Source of the DNA: Variovorax sp. PAMC26660
Lineage (GTDB): Bacteria > Pseudomonadota > Gammaproteobacteria > Burkholderiales > Burkholderiaceae_C
Direction: 5' to 3'
DNA: 64,000 nucleotides
NCBI RefSeq assembly: GCF_014302995.1
Contig: NZ_CP060295.1
Location: 124,001-188,000, forward strand
Position 1 is the stretch's first letter. Every line of letters starts with the position of its first letter. The notes beneath the pieces were generated by a model that was not told the origin of the DNA, searched no databases, and saw only the letters and a list, made by a program, of their open reading frames with translations. Positions 1-9,047 of this stretch are shown piece by piece. The translations under genes were made by a program, and so were the position numbers.

Positions 1-2
1 TG

Positions 3-1607
3 GGCGGCACGGCCGCGCCCTGGCGCACGCTGCGCGAACAACTGAAGAACACCAGCGACGTGGAGCGCATTGCCGCCCGCATCGCGCTGCGGCAGGTGCG
101 CCCGCGCGAGCTGCTGGCGCTGCGCCTCGCGCTGTCGAAAGCGGAGCTGCTTGCGCCCCTTCTTCCCGCATCCGCCGCGCTTCTGGCGCAGATTGCACAG
201 CGGCTCGCGCCGCCGCCGGGCTGCGCCGACCTGCTGGAGAGCGCGATCAAGCCCGACCCATCCGCGCTGGTGCGCGACGGCGGTGTGATCGCCACCGGCC
301 ACGACGCAGAACTCGACGAGCTGCGCGCCATCAGCGACAACTGCGACGACTTCCTGCTCAAGCTCGAAGTCAGCGAGCGCGAGCGCACCGGCATCAGCAA
401 CCTGCGCGTGCAATTCAACCGCGTGCACGGCTTCTACATCGAGGTGACGCAAAGCGCTCTCTCGAAAGTGCCCGACAACTACCGCCGCCGCCAGACGCTG
501 AAGAACGCCGAGCGCTTCATCACGCCCGAACTCAAGACCTTCGAGGACAAGGCCCTGAGCGCGCAAGACCGCGCACTGGCCCGCGAGAAGTGGCTCTACG
601 AGCAGTTGCTCGATGCGCTGCAGCCCTCGGTGCACGCACTCACGCAACTGGCCGGCGGCATTGCCGCGCTCGACGCGCTCTGCGCGCTGGCCGAACGCTC
701 GCACACGCTGCACTGGCGTGCGCCCAGCTTCGTGTCACACCCCTGCATCGAAATTTCGCAGGGCCGCCACCCAGTGGTCGAAGCACGGTTGGCCGAAAAA
801 TCATCGGGCGGCTTCATCGCCAACGACACGCAGCTCGGACCGCAACAGCGCATGCAGGTCATCACCGGCCCCAACATGGGCGGTAAGTCGACCTACATGC
901 GGCAAGTGGCCATCATCGTGCTGCTGGCGTCCATCGGCTCGCACGTGCCGGCCGCAGCTTGCCGCCTCGGCCCGATCGACGCGATCCACACCCGCATCGG
1001 CGCGGCGGACGACCTGGCCAACGCGCAGTCGACCTTCATGCTGGAGATGACCGAGGCCGCGCAGATCCTGCACAGCGCCACCGCGCAGTCGCTGGTGCTG
1101 ATGGACGAAATCGGCCGTGGTACCAGCACCTTCGACGGGCTCGCGCTGGCCGCGGGCATCGCGGCCCAGCTGCACGACCGCAGCAAGGCCTTCACGCTGT
1201 TCGCCACCCACTACTTCGAGCTGACCGAGTTCCCGGCCACGCACCACGGTGCGGTGAACATGCATGTGAGCGCCACAGAAGCCGGCCGCGACATCGTGTT
1301 CCTGCACGAAATGCAGCCCGGCCCGGCCAGCAAGAGCTACGGTATCCAGGTCGCGCGGCTCGCGGGCATGCCGGCGGCGGTGGTCAACCACGCGCGGCAG
1401 GCGCTGGAGGCACTTGAATCGCAGCATGCGCAAACTCGTGCACAGGTGGACCTGTTTGCGCCCCCTCCGGTGGCCGAAACGCCATTGAGCAGCGCCGTAG
1501 AATCCGCGCTGGCCGCGCTAGACCCCGACACCATGAGCCCGCGCGAGGCCCTCGACGCGCTCTATGCCCTCCAAAAACTGAACACGCGTGAACGCAGTGC
1601 CGCCTGA
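3..1607 (+). CDS. mutS: DNA mismatch repair protein MutS, C-terminal part (5' end outside window)
   Basis: The reading frame is open from base 3, so the gene starts left of the window; 534 residues are visible of a family usually near 850-870. MutS binds mismatched bases as a dimer and uses ATP to start methyl-directed repair. What is visible is the core/clamp region, then the ABC-type ATPase: Walker [10 protein letters not shown] near 868-894, Walker B with signature [13 protein letters not shown] near 1102-1140, and the FATHYFEL segment. The C-terminal helix-turn-helix dimerisation segment ([16 protein letters not shown]) is intact, so the gene ends normally. The mismatch-reading N-terminal domain cannot be judged here. 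The next gene starts 28 bp downstream. Confidence 0.97.
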   Translation, partial: GGTAAPWRTLREQLKNTSDVERIAARIALRQVRPRELLALRLALSKAELLAPLLPASAALLAQIAQRLAPPPGCADLLESAIKPDPSALVRDGGVIATGHDAELDELRAISDNCDDFLLKLEVSERERTGISNLRVQFNRVHGFYIEVTQSALSKVPDNYRRRQTLKNAERFITPELKTFEDKALSAQDRALAREKWLYEQLLDALQPSVHALTQLAGGIAALDALCALAERSHTLHWRAPSFVSHPCIEISQGRHPVVEARLAEKSSGGFIANDTQLGPQQRMQVITGPNMGGKSTYMRQVAIIVLLASIGSHVPAAACRLGPIDAIHTRIGAADDLANAQSTFMLEMTEAAQILHSATAQSLVLMDEIGRGTSTFDGLALAAGIAAQLHDRSKAFTLFATHYFELTEFPATHHGAVNMHVSATEAGRDIVFLHEMQPGPASKSYGIQVARLAGMPAAVVNHARQALEALESQHAQTRAQVDLFAPPPVAETPLSSAVESALAALDPDTMSPREALDALYALQKLNTRERSAA

Positions 1608-1635
1608 GCGGGCCTGATTCATGCGAGATGAACTC

Positions 1636-2475
1636 ATGACTTATTGCGTAGGCATCAAACTCAACGCCGGCCTGGTGTTTCTCTCTGACTCGCGCACGAA
1701 TGCGGGCGTGGACCACATCAGCACCTTCCGCAAGATGATCGTCTACGAGCAGCCGGGCGACCGCGTCATGGTGCTGCTGTCTTCGGGCAACCTGAGCATT
1801 TCGCAGTCGGTGCGCGAGATCCTGCAAATCGAAGAGCTGCGCGAAACGCGCGAAGACGGCACGCAGGGCGACCCCATCACCATCTGGAATGCCAAGAGCA
1901 TGTTCGATGCCGCGCGCGTGCTGGGCTCGGCGGTGCGCCATGTGTACGACCGCGATGCCGAGGCGCTCAAGCATGCGGGCCTGGACTTCAACGTGTCCTT
2001 CATCTTCGGCGGGCAGGTCAAGGGCGAAGGCATGCGCCTCTTCTTGGTCTACGCGGCCGGCAACTTCATCGAAGCCACCACCGAAACGCCCTACTTCCAG
2101 GTGGGCGAGTCGAAGTACGGCAAGCCGGTGCTCGACCGCGTGCTCACGCCCGAAACCCCGCTCGACGAAGCCGCCAAGTGCGCGCTGGTGTCGATGGACT
2201 CGACCATGAAGTCGAACCTGTCGGTCGGCCTGCCGCTCGACCTGGTGGTGTACGAGGCCAACAAGCTCGAAACCGACCGGGTGATCTGCATCGACGCCGA
2301 CAACCCCTACTACCGCATGATGCACAACAGCTGGGGCCAGAAGCTGCGCGAGGTGTTCGACAGCATCGAAGACCCGGTGTGGGACGACAGCGCCACCGAG
2401 CATCCGCTGAAGATGCCGGCCACGCGCCACAGCCCGCTGCGCAAGATCTCGACCCCCGACGAAAAGCTCATCTGA
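1636..2475 (+). CDS. Anbu-type proteasome-like peptidase
   Basis: 279-residue protein of the ancestral-beta-subunit (Anbu, COG3484) family, self-compartmentalising N-terminal-nucleophile hydrolases related to HslV and proteasome beta subunits. The start was set at 1636, not the in-frame ATG at 1621, because the family begins Met-Thr: removing Met exposes the catalytic Thr. After that the sequence reads TYCVGIKLNAGLVFLSDSRT, placing Asp at position 17 as in proteasomes, with a Lys at 32 near the expected catalytic Lys. In many bacteria Anbu sits with ATP-grasp, alpha-E and transglutaminase-like genes; here it follows mutS and precedes an alpha/beta hydrolase 14 bp downstream. The physiological substrate of the family is not established. 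Confidence 0.9.
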   Translation: MTYCVGIKLNAGLVFLSDSRTNAGVDHISTFRKMIVYEQPGDRVMVLLSSGNLSISQSVREILQIEELRETREDGTQGDPITIWNAKSMFDAARVLGSAVRHVYDRDAEALKHAGLDFNVSFIFGGQVKGEGMRLFLVYAAGNFIEATTETPYFQVGESKYGKPVLDRVLTPETPLDEAAKCALVSMDSTMKSNLSVGLPLDLVVYEANKLETDRVICIDADNPYYRMMHNSWGQKLREVFDSIEDPVWDDSATEHPLKMPATRHSPLRKISTPDEKLI

Positions 2476-2489
2476 GCGCGGCAACGGCC

Positions 2490-3308
2490 ATGGCCATGCC
2501 GCCCGTCGTCTTCTCGCACGGCAACAGCTTTCCCGCGAGCACCTACCGCGTCGTTCTCGACAGCCTGCGCAACCGCGGCTTCGAGGTCGATGCCATCGAG
2601 AAATTCGGGCACGACCCGAAGTACCTCGTCACCGACAACTGGCCGCACCTGGTGCAGCAGCTGGCCGACTTCGCCCGGCAGCGCGCCGACCGCGCGGGTG
2701 GCCCGGTGTTCCTCATCGGCCATTCGCTCGGCGGCTTCCTGAGCTTGATGTGCGCCGCGCTGCACCCCACGCTGGCCCGGGGCGTGGTGCTGATCGATTC
2801 GCCGATCCTCGGCGGCTGGCGCGCCAATACGCTCAACGTGGTCAAGCGCACGCCGCTCATGAAGAGCATTTCGCCCGGCGCCATCAGCCGCAAGCGCAAG
2901 AACACCTGGGTGCACCGCGAGGCGGTGTTCGAGCATTTCCGCAGCAAGAAGGCGTTTGCGAAGTGGGACGAGCAGGTGCTGCACGACTACATCGACCACG
3001 GCACCTTCGACGGCATCAACGCCGGCGAGGACAGCCGCGAGCTGAGCTTCGACCGCGACGTGGAAACCGCGATCTACAACACCCTGCCCCACAACCTGGG
3101 CGCGCTGCTGCGCAGCCATCCGCTCAAGTGCAAGGCGGCCTTCATCGGCGGGCGCCAGTCGGCCGAGATGAAGCGCGTGGGCATGGCGATGACCCAGCAG
3201 GTCACCAAGGGCCGCATTGCCATGCTCGACGGCAGCCACCTGTTTCCGATGGAAAAGCCGCTCGCCACGGCGGCCGCCGTCGAAGCGGCGCTGCGCAACC
3301 TGCTCTGA
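2490..3308 (+). CDS. alpha/beta-fold hydrolase
   Basis: 272-residue serine hydrolase. An HGNSFP oxyanion-hole segment lies at residues ~10-15, the nucleophile elbow GHSLGGF puts Ser near residue 79, and DGSHLFPMEKP near the C-terminus supplies the likely catalytic His. No signal peptide is visible, so it is probably cytoplasmic. ATG 2490 was chosen over a much longer upstream frame because that extension would overlap the anbu gene by about 300 bp and has no family-like sequence; ATG 2496 is also possible. The 14-bp gap to anbu suggests one transcript. The substrate cannot be told from sequence. Confidence 0.88.
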   Translation: MAMPPVVFSHGNSFPASTYRVVLDSLRNRGFEVDAIEKFGHDPKYLVTDNWPHLVQQLADFARQRADRAGGPVFLIGHSLGGFLSLMCAALHPTLARGVVLIDSPILGGWRANTLNVVKRTPLMKSISPGAISRKRKNTWVHREAVFEHFRSKKAFAKWDEQVLHDYIDHGTFDGINAGEDSRELSFDRDVETAIYNTLPHNLGALLRSHPLKCKAAFIGGRQSAEMKRVGMAMTQQVTKGRIAMLDGSHLFPMEKPLATAAAVEAALRNLL

Positions 3309-3321
3309 AAGCCCGCTCGCG

Positions 3322-4803
3322 TCACCCCTGGGTGACGTGCGTGACGTGCACACCCGGCCGCTGGCGGGGATTCCACTTGCCATCCAGCGCCCGCTCGATC
3401 TGCGCGGCCAGTTGCAGCAGCAGCCCGTCGTTGGCCTGTGCCGCCTGCGCCTGGATGCCCAGCGGCAGGCCGTTTTCCTGCGCGGCCATCGGCAGCGAGA
3501 TGCCCGGCATGCCGCACAGGTTGGCCAGCGGCGTGTAGGCGAAGTTCTGCCACAGGTTCGCGAACCAGTCATGGACCGACGGGTTCTTGCTGGTCGTCAG
3601 GTATTCGCTGGTGCCGACCTTGGGCGTGGGCAGCGCAGTGATCGGCGTGAGGATGATGTCCCAGCGCTGGAAGAAGTTGCCGAAGGCGCGCGAGGTGGTG
3701 TTGAACACCGCCTGCATCTTCGAGCGCTCGGTGTACGAGGTGCCCACGCCGGCCTCCCAGATCTTGATGTTGATGGGCTCCAGCAACTCGGCCGGCGGGC
3801 GCTCCAGCCCCAGGCGCTGCAGATGGCCGTCGATGACCTGCGCGAAGTTGCTGATGTAGCAGGTGGTCTGCGCGGCAAAGGCGGTTTGAAAGTCCACCTC
3901 GGGCAACGCCCATTCGACATGGTGGCCCAGCCTTTCGAGAAATTTGCCGACGCGCTCCAGCTCGGCCACGAAGTGCGGCGTGGCGCGGAAGTCGCCCCAT
4001 TCGTGCGACAGCGCAATGCGCAGGCGGCCCGGGTCCTTCTTGATGAGTTCGCTGTAGGGCTGCGCCGGCGACCAGAACGGCATGAACTCGCCCGGCGCGC
4101 CGCCCCGGCAGTTGTCGACGAAGGCCGCCGTGTCGCGCACGGTGCGGCTGTGGCAGCCCTGGATCGACACCAGGCCTGAAAGATCCGACAGCCCCGGCGC
4201 CAGCGAAAACACGCCGCGCGACACCTTCAGCCCGATGTTGCCGTTCACGCCGGCCGGAATGCGGATGGAGCCGCCGCCATCGGTGGCGTGCGACAGCGGC
4301 AGCACGCCCGCTGCCACGGCTGCTGCCGTGCCAGCCGAGGAACCGCAGGTCGTGTATTCGAGGTCCCAGGGATTGCGCGTGAGGAAGAGCGCGTTCTCGA
4401 CCGAGCTGCACACGCCGAACTCGGGCGTGGTGCTGCGGCCGATGATGTTCAGCCCCGCGTTGCGGATCTTGCTGGTGAGAAAACTGTCTGCCGCCGGGCG
4501 ATGGCCCTGCATCATCATCGAGCCGAACTCCTGCAGCCGGCCCTTGAGCGTCGGGCCAAGGTCTTTCATCAGGTAGGGCAGGCCCGCGAACACGCCATCG
4601 GGGTTCATGCCGTCCTTCAGCGGGTCGGCCACCACGTCGTCGAACACCTCGACCACCGCGTCCAGTTGCGGATTGGTCTTCGCGATGCCGGCTGCCGCCT
4701 GTTTCGCCAGGTCGGCCGCAGTCACATCGCCCTTGCGTACGCGCTCGGCCAGTCCTACGCCGTCGTGTGCGGTCCATTCTTCCCAGCTCATTGCCAATGT
4801 CAT
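3322..4803 (-). CDS. amidase (amidase-signature family)
   Basis: 493-residue enzyme that hydrolyses an amide bond with a Ser-cisSer-Lys triad. The catalytic Lys is in YLMKDLG (residue ~81), and the signature is seen in TCGSSAGTAAAVAAG and DGGGSIRIPAG (residues ~150-185). Length fits the family. Start ATG 4803 (MTLAMSWEEW) is preferred; the frame continues to 4878, but those 25 residues are Pro/Gln-rich low complexity and unlike any amidase N-terminus. The upstream region carries repeat copy A. The gene converges on the hydrolase gene with a 13-bp gap. Close relatives include aryl-acylamidases and 6-aminohexanoate-cyclic-dimer hydrolases, so the substrate is open. Confidence 0.9.
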   Translation of the reverse strand: MTLAMSWEEWTAHDGVGLAERVRKGDVTAADLAKQAAAGIAKTNPQLDAVVEVFDDVVADPLKDGMNPDGVFAGLPYLMKDLGPTLKGRLQEFGSMMMQGHRPAADSFLTSKIRNAGLNIIGRSTTPEFGVCSSVENALFLTRNPWDLEYTTCGSSAGTAAAVAAGVLPLSHATDGGGSIRIPAGVNGNIGLKVSRGVFSLAPGLSDLSGLVSIQGCHSRTVRDTAAFVDNCRGGAPGEFMPFWSPAQPYSELIKKDPGRLRIALSHEWGDFRATPHFVAELERVGKFLERLGHHVEWALPEVDFQTAFAAQTTCYISNFAQVIDGHLQRLGLERPPAELLEPINIKIWEAGVGTSYTERSKMQAVFNTTSRAFGNFFQRWDIILTPITALPTPKVGTSEYLTTSKNPSVHDWFANLWQNFAYTPLANLCGMPGISLPMAAQENGLPLGIQAQAAQANDGLLLQLAAQIERALDGKWNPRQRPGVHVTHVTQG

Positions 4804-5300
4804 CTCTTGTGTTTCCTTTGTTCCTTGTTGTGTTGCGGGGCGCTGCTGTTGTTGGGGCGGGTTCGGGCTCGGGTTCATTCGGGGCGCGTGCGAATGACAC
4901 CAGGAGCTCCCCTCCGCGAATGTCCCCCGCTTCGCTCCTCCTTTATTTCGCTGCGGGGAGCACCTGGCGTCATTCGCACAGGGACACGCTGCTGGTGATC
5001 GCCGATCAACAAGTGCTCTGAGCGCTCACGTCGATACGGTGCTCTTTTTAGCTAAATAAAGGAGGAGCGAAGCGGGGGACATTCGCGAAAAAGAACACCG
5101 TGTCGGCGTGAGCGACGCCCTGAACAGCCCTAAACAAACCGCCTCACACCCAGCGTACCCCCGCCAGCCGAACTCGTCCCGACAACGTACCGACACCGCA
5201 CCACCGCAGTCGGCCAATGCAGCAACGCACACTCCTTTTTTGCCGGACGCGTCAGCGCGACGCATACTCGTCCAGCGTCGGATGCAACACAAGGAAGACC
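4804..5300. other. intergenic region with repeat copy A
   Basis: 497 bp between the divergent amidase and YCII genes. Next to the amidase start is a short leader, then GTTGTGTTGCGGGG (4827-4840), a G/T-rich low-complexity stretch, and repeat copy A (4876-5128). The remaining 5129-5300 shows no convincing gene; it must hold the promoter of the YCII gene, whose ribosome-binding site is the AAGGA just before 5301. Confidence 0.8.
4876..5128. repeat. twin-hairpin repeat element, copy A
   Basis: One of three ~250-bp near-identical copies. Hairpin 1 has 25-nt arms (4888-4912 with 4955-4979, two mismatches). Hairpin 2 has arms ending near 5055 and beginning near 5081, extending outwards to about 5022 and 5115. 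The 26-nt sequence in loop 1 (4921-4946) is the exact reverse complement of loop 2 (~5055-5080). In hairpin 2 the pair T5040-A5097 replaces G-C found at the same place in copy C, a compensatory change. No transposase or credible gene lies inside. It sits just upstream of the amidase. Confidence 0.92.
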
Positions 5301-5681
5301 ATGCTCTATGCCATCCTGATCTACGGTTCCGAGTCGGCGGTGGCTGCTTCGGCACCCGGTGCCGAAGAGGAAATGCTCGAGCGCCACACCGACCTGCGCG
5401 ACGACCTGCAAGCGCAGGGCCGGCTCGGCACGGTGCTTCGGCTGATGCCCGACATGGCCACCACGGTGCGCCGCGCCGGCGACATGCACCCGCTGGTCAC
5501 CGACGGCCCGTTCGCCGAAACCCGGGAACAGCTCATGGGCCTCTACACCGTCGAGTGTGAAACCGTCGAGGAAGCCACCCACGCAGCGCACCGGCTGGCC
5601 TTCGAGACGGGCGTGTTCGAGATCCGGCCGATCACCTGGTACGACCCGGGTGTGATCCCGGCGCGCATTCCGCAGGTCTGA
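5301..5681 (+). CDS. YCII-related domain protein
   Basis: 126-residue protein starting MLYAILIYG, of the YCII/COG3795 (DGPF-domain) family: a small ferredoxin-like fold. The family landmark DGPFAETREQLMG is present at residues ~72-84, followed by the C-terminal EIRPI strand. Relatives are often encoded beside an ECF sigma factor, but none is next to this gene; the next gene is a GNAT acetyltransferase 62 bp away. The start is supported by a nearby AAGGA. The biochemical function of the family is poorly known. Confidence 0.87.
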   Translation: MLYAILIYGSESAVAASAPGAEEEMLERHTDLRDDLQAQGRLGTVLRLMPDMATTVRRAGDMHPLVTDGPFAETREQLMGLYTVECETVEEATHAAHRLAFETGVFEIRPITWYDPGVIPARIPQV

Positions 5682-5743
5682 GGCCAGGCCCGGGAGGGGC
5701 TCCCTAGAATCGCGCGGGTCATCCAGAACCCGCCGTACCCCGC

Positions 5744-6364
5744 ATGCCACTGCCGCCCGAGTCCCTGTCCACGCCCGCCCTTGTCGACACGCTGATCGTC
5801 GATCCGTTCTACCTGGCGATTTCCGTCGATTTCGAGAGCGATCTGCCAGCCCGCAAGGCGGTGTTGGCTGCGTACTTTGCGTACTCGCTGGGTGAGGCCA
5901 GCAGGACCGGGCGTTGCGAAACACTGGAAGACCGCGAACTGGGAGCCGCGGCTTGGCTGTTGCCACGAAGCGGGCAGGTGGACGCGCTCGAGTCGGCCGC
6001 AAAGAACGCATTTCTGGCGCGCACCCTGGGCCCGCGCGGCCATGACAACTACCACCGCATCGTCGAATTCATGAGCCCGCACGCGAGCGCCGCCGTGCCG
6101 GCGCAGGCCTGGTATCTGTCGATCCTCGGCGTCTCGCCTGCCGCGCAGGGGCGCGGGCTGGGCGCGAGGCTGCTGGCACCCACGCTGGCCGAAGCCGACG
6201 CGGCGGGCGTTCCGTGCTATCTGGAAACCTTCACGCCGCGCAGCGTGGCCTTCTACGAGCGCTTGGGCTTCCGGCGTGAAGCGAGCCCCCTGGAGCCGGT
6301 CACGAACTCGGTGTACGAGATCATGTGCCGGCCCGCTTCGGTGGCCCGGTCGGTCACCACTTGA
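5744..6364 (+). CDS. GNAT-family N-acetyltransferase
   Basis: 206 residues. The C-terminal half carries the acetyl-CoA-binding motif A (ILGVSPAAQGRGLGARLL, residues ~125-142) and the motif-B-like CYLETFTPRSVAFYERLGF segment. The N-terminal half (residues 1-100) is typical of the variable GNAT substrate side. No membrane or signal segment is seen. The acceptor substrate cannot be predicted. It is probably transcribed alone or with the YCII gene; an AT-richer regulatory region follows before the two-component genes. Confidence 0.85.
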   Translation: MPLPPESLSTPALVDTLIVDPFYLAISVDFESDLPARKAVLAAYFAYSLGEASRTGRCETLEDRELGAAAWLLPRSGQVDALESAAKNAFLARTLGPRGHDNYHRIVEFMSPHASAAVPAQAWYLSILGVSPAAQGRGLGARLLAPTLAEADAAGVPCYLETFTPRSVAFYERLGFRREASPLEPVTNSVYEIMCRPASVARSVTT

Positions 6365-6491
6365 CGCGCACGCCGGCCCTGACTTGTAAATTTCGCAATG
6401 GAAGATACAAATGGGAATACCCGGCAACAATTCCTGAAAATAAGTAAAAACGTCCTACGCGCCTCAATAGACCGATCCAAAATGCCGCCAC

Positions 6492-7217
6492 ATGTCATTT
6501 CTCCAGATCGAAGACGCTGAGCCCGTGTCACTGAGCCCCGCGCTCGTGGTCGAGGATGACCCGGCGATGCAGGAGCGCCTGCGCTATGTGCTGTCCACGC
6601 TCGGCTGCGACGAGCAGTTGATCGCGGTCACCGACAGCGTGGCCGGGGCCAAGCTGCTGCTGGAAGAACATCGCTATGGGCTGGTGCTGGTCGACATCGG
6701 CCTGCCAGACGGCAACGGCGTGGAGCTGATCAACTGGTTGCAGACCCGCCGCCCGGGTGTTCCAGCGGTGGTCATTTCAGCCTGGCGGACCGAAGAAATC
6801 ATCTTTGCGGCGCTGCGCGCCGGCGCCATCGGCTACCTGCTCAAGGAACGCGACGACCTCGAACTGAGCATCGCACTGCGAAGCATCGAACAGGGCGGCG
6901 CGTCGATCGACCCCTCCATTGCGCGCCGCATCATCGCGTGGCTCGCGACCACGCAGAGCCCGGCACACGCGACCACCGAGCTGCCCGATGACAGTGGTGC
7001 CGCGCCCGTCTCGGCGCCGACCACGGCCCTGACGCCGCGCGAACGCAAAATCCTCGAACTGGTGGCGCAGGGGCTGAGCAACCGCGACATGGCCGAGGCG
7101 CTCTCGATCTCCAGGCTGACCGTCGAATGCCACACCAAGAACATCTACCGCAAGCTGGCCGTCAACTCGCGCACCGAGGCCGTCTTTCAGGGGCGAAAGC
7201 ACGGTTTGCTGCGCTGA
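6492..7217 (+). CDS. NarL/FixJ-type response regulator
   Basis: 241-residue two-component regulator. The receiver domain spans residues ~16-130 with the acidic pocket (VVEDD), phospho-acceptor Asp in LVLVDIGLPDG and the conserved Lys in YLLKE. A ~40-residue linker precedes a LuxR-type helix-turn-helix (residues ~178-235: LTPRERKILELVAQGLSNRDMA then RLTVECHTKNIYRKL). The following histidine kinase frame overlaps its 3' end, so the two are almost certainly a cognate pair made by coupled translation. The 127-bp upstream region is AT-richer than its surroundings and must contain the promoter. Confidence 0.93.
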   Translation: MSFLQIEDAEPVSLSPALVVEDDPAMQERLRYVLSTLGCDEQLIAVTDSVAGAKLLLEEHRYGLVLVDIGLPDGNGVELINWLQTRRPGVPAVVISAWRTEEIIFAALRAGAIGYLLKERDDLELSIALRSIEQGGASIDPSIARRIIAWLATTQSPAHATTELPDDSGAAPVSAPTTALTPRERKILELVAQGLSNRDMAEALSISRLTVECHTKNIYRKLAVNSRTEAVFQGRKHGLLR

Positions 7218-9037
7218 TCGGCGCCTGGTTCTTCTTCCTCTTTCTTGCGGCCGGCGCGGCGCTGGCACAACCAGCGCCCGAACTCCACGCCGAAGCCGTG
7301 CGCGGCACCGGTTGGGACGACACCGCGCCGCCTGCCGAAGGCTGGGCGCCCGTCTCGCTGCCCGACAGTTGGGCCACGCGCTGGCCCGACTTCGACGGCG
7401 TGGTCTGGTACCGGCTCACCTGGGACCAGCCGGCGCCGGTCGGCGAAGCCGGCCTGCTGCTGCACTACCTCAACATGGCCGGTGAGGTGTCGCTCAACGG
7501 CGTCCCGATCTCGCGCGACGACAGCCTGGTCGAGCCGCTCACGCGCGGCTGGAACACGCCGCGCTACTGGCTGCTGGCACCGCCGCTGCTGAAGGCCGGC
7601 ACCAACACGCTGCTGGTGCGCGTGTCGGGCTTGTTCGCCTACCAGGCAGGCCTGGGACCGGTCAGCCTGGGCACGCCAGCCGCGATACAGACCGAGTTCG
7701 AGCGCGAGCGCGTCGTGCGCCGCGACCTGCAGGTGTTGGGCCTCGCGGTGAGCGCAGCCGTCTCGGCCTTCTTCGCCGCGCTGTGGGTATTGCGCCGGCG
7801 CGAAGCAGCGTACGGTTGGTTCGCCCTGATGTCGGTGCTGTGGCTGCTGTTCGGCTACAACCAGATCGCGACCAGCCCGTGGCCCTTTGCCAGCAACCAC
7901 AGCTGGCAGGCGATGAACACCTCGCTGCTGCTGGTGTTCGACGTGTCCTACATCATCTTCGCGCTGCGCTTTTGCCAAAGACGCATGCCGCGCCTGGAAG
8001 CCGTTGCGCTGCTGGTCGCCGCGGCCGGCGTGCTCGACCTGTGGATCGCCAGCGGCCCCGCGCTGACCGTGCACCGCGCCATCTGGACCCTGGTGGGCGG
8101 CCTGACGGTCATTGCCGTGAACGGCATCTCGATCATTCACGCCCTGCGCCATCGCGACAGCCCGATGCGCTCGCTCGCACCCTTCATGGCGGTGTCGGCC
8201 CTGACGGCCGGGCACGACCTGCTGGTGTTCACGCAGGTGATCGACAGCAACATCTACTACACGACGATGTCGTCGTACGTGCTGCTGCTGGGCATGGCCC
8301 TGACCCAGGCCGCGCGCTTCGTGCAGAGCCTCAAGCGCATCGAGAACTTCAACAACGAGCTGATCGAGGAAGTGAACGCCGCCAAGGCCGAGCTGGCCAC
8401 CACGCTCGCGCAGCAGCATTCGCTGGAACTGGCCCATGCGCGCATCGGCGAGCGCGTCAACCTCGTGAGCGATCTGCATGACGGGCTCGGCGGCATGCTG
8501 ATCGGCAGCATCGCGACGCTGGAGCGCCGGCCCGAAGACCTGTCGGCGCCGCAACTGCTCGCCATGCTCAAGAGCCTGCGCGACGACCTGCGGCTGATCA
8601 TCGACGCCACCGGCCACAGCGACGGCGCCCTCGCCTTCGGCGAGCTGCTGGTTCCGCTGCGCCACCGCATCTCGCAGTTGCTCGATGCCAACGGCATCGA
8701 CTGCCGCTGGCAGGTGTCGGGCGTCGATACGCTGGAGCTGTCGCCGTCGCACAGCCTGGAGCTGCTGCGCTTCTTGCAGGAGGCGCTGACCAATGTGCTC
8801 AAGCACAGCGCAAGCCGCCGCGTGGACGTGGCCGTGCGGCGCGCGGATGGCGAGCTTCAACTCAGCGTGCGCGACGACGGGCGCGGCTTTGCGGTCGACG
8901 CGGTGAACAAGGCCGACGGAGCGGGCCTGCGAAGCCTGCGGGCTAGGGCGCGGCGGCTGGGGGCTGAACTGCAACTCGACTCCCGGCCGGGCGACACGCA
9001 TGTGGCGTTGCGGATGCCGCTTGCGACCGTCGCATGA
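7127..9037 (+). CDS. 7TM sensor histidine kinase (HisKA_3/NarX-like catalytic part)
   Basis: Up to 636 residues. After a signal-peptide-like segment (ending ALAQ, residues ~27-49) comes a periplasmic jelly-roll domain (~50-180) like that of 7TMR-DISM receptors, seven membrane helices (~195-405), a short coiled coil, the phosphorylation motif DLHDGLGG (~residue 452) and a HATPase_c domain with N-box QEALTNVLKHS and G-box DDGRGF. ATG 7127 is the only ATG/GTG/TTG start in frame and overlaps the regulator gene by 91 bp. A CTG at 7214, overlapping the regulator's stop codon, would give a tighter signal peptide. The ligand is unknown; the jelly-roll suggests a small-molecule or carbohydrate signal. 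Confidence 0.88.
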   Translation: MPHQEHLPQAGRQLAHRGRLSGAKARFAALIGAWFFFLFLAAGAALAQPAPELHAEAVRGTGWDDTAPPAEGWAPVSLPDSWATRWPDFDGVVWYRLTWDQPAPVGEAGLLLHYLNMAGEVSLNGVPISRDDSLVEPLTRGWNTPRYWLLAPPLLKAGTNTLLVRVSGLFAYQAGLGPVSLGTPAAIQTEFERERVVRRDLQVLGLAVSAAVSAFFAALWVLRRREAAYGWFALMSVLWLLFGYNQIATSPWPFASNHSWQAMNTSLLLVFDVSYIIFALRFCQRRMPRLEAVALLVAAAGVLDLWIASGPALTVHRAIWTLVGGLTVIAVNGISIIHALRHRDSPMRSLAPFMAVSALTAGHDLLVFTQVIDSNIYYTTMSSYVLLLGMALTQAARFVQSLKRIENFNNELIEEVNAAKAELATTLAQQHSLELAHARIGERVNLVSDLHDGLGGMLIGSIATLERRPEDLSAPQLLAMLKSLRDDLRLIIDATGHSDGALAFGELLVPLRHRISQLLDANGIDCRWQVSGVDTLELSPSHSLELLRFLQEALTNVLKHSASRRVDVAVRRADGELQLSVRDDGRGFAVDAVNKADGAGLRSLRARARRLGAELQLDSRPGDTHVALRMPLATVA

Positions 9038-9047
9038 ACGCGCGGTC

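Noticed and set aside
4804..4878. N-terminal extension of the amidase (Pro/Gln-rich)
   Set aside because: Low complexity, absent from the family, and a good start with upstream purines exists at 4803.
4767..5021. Small frames containing MSPASLLLYFAAGS in all three repeat copies
   Set aside because: The peptide is identical only because the DNA repeat is identical; the frames differ in start and end and no ribosome-binding site is conserved.
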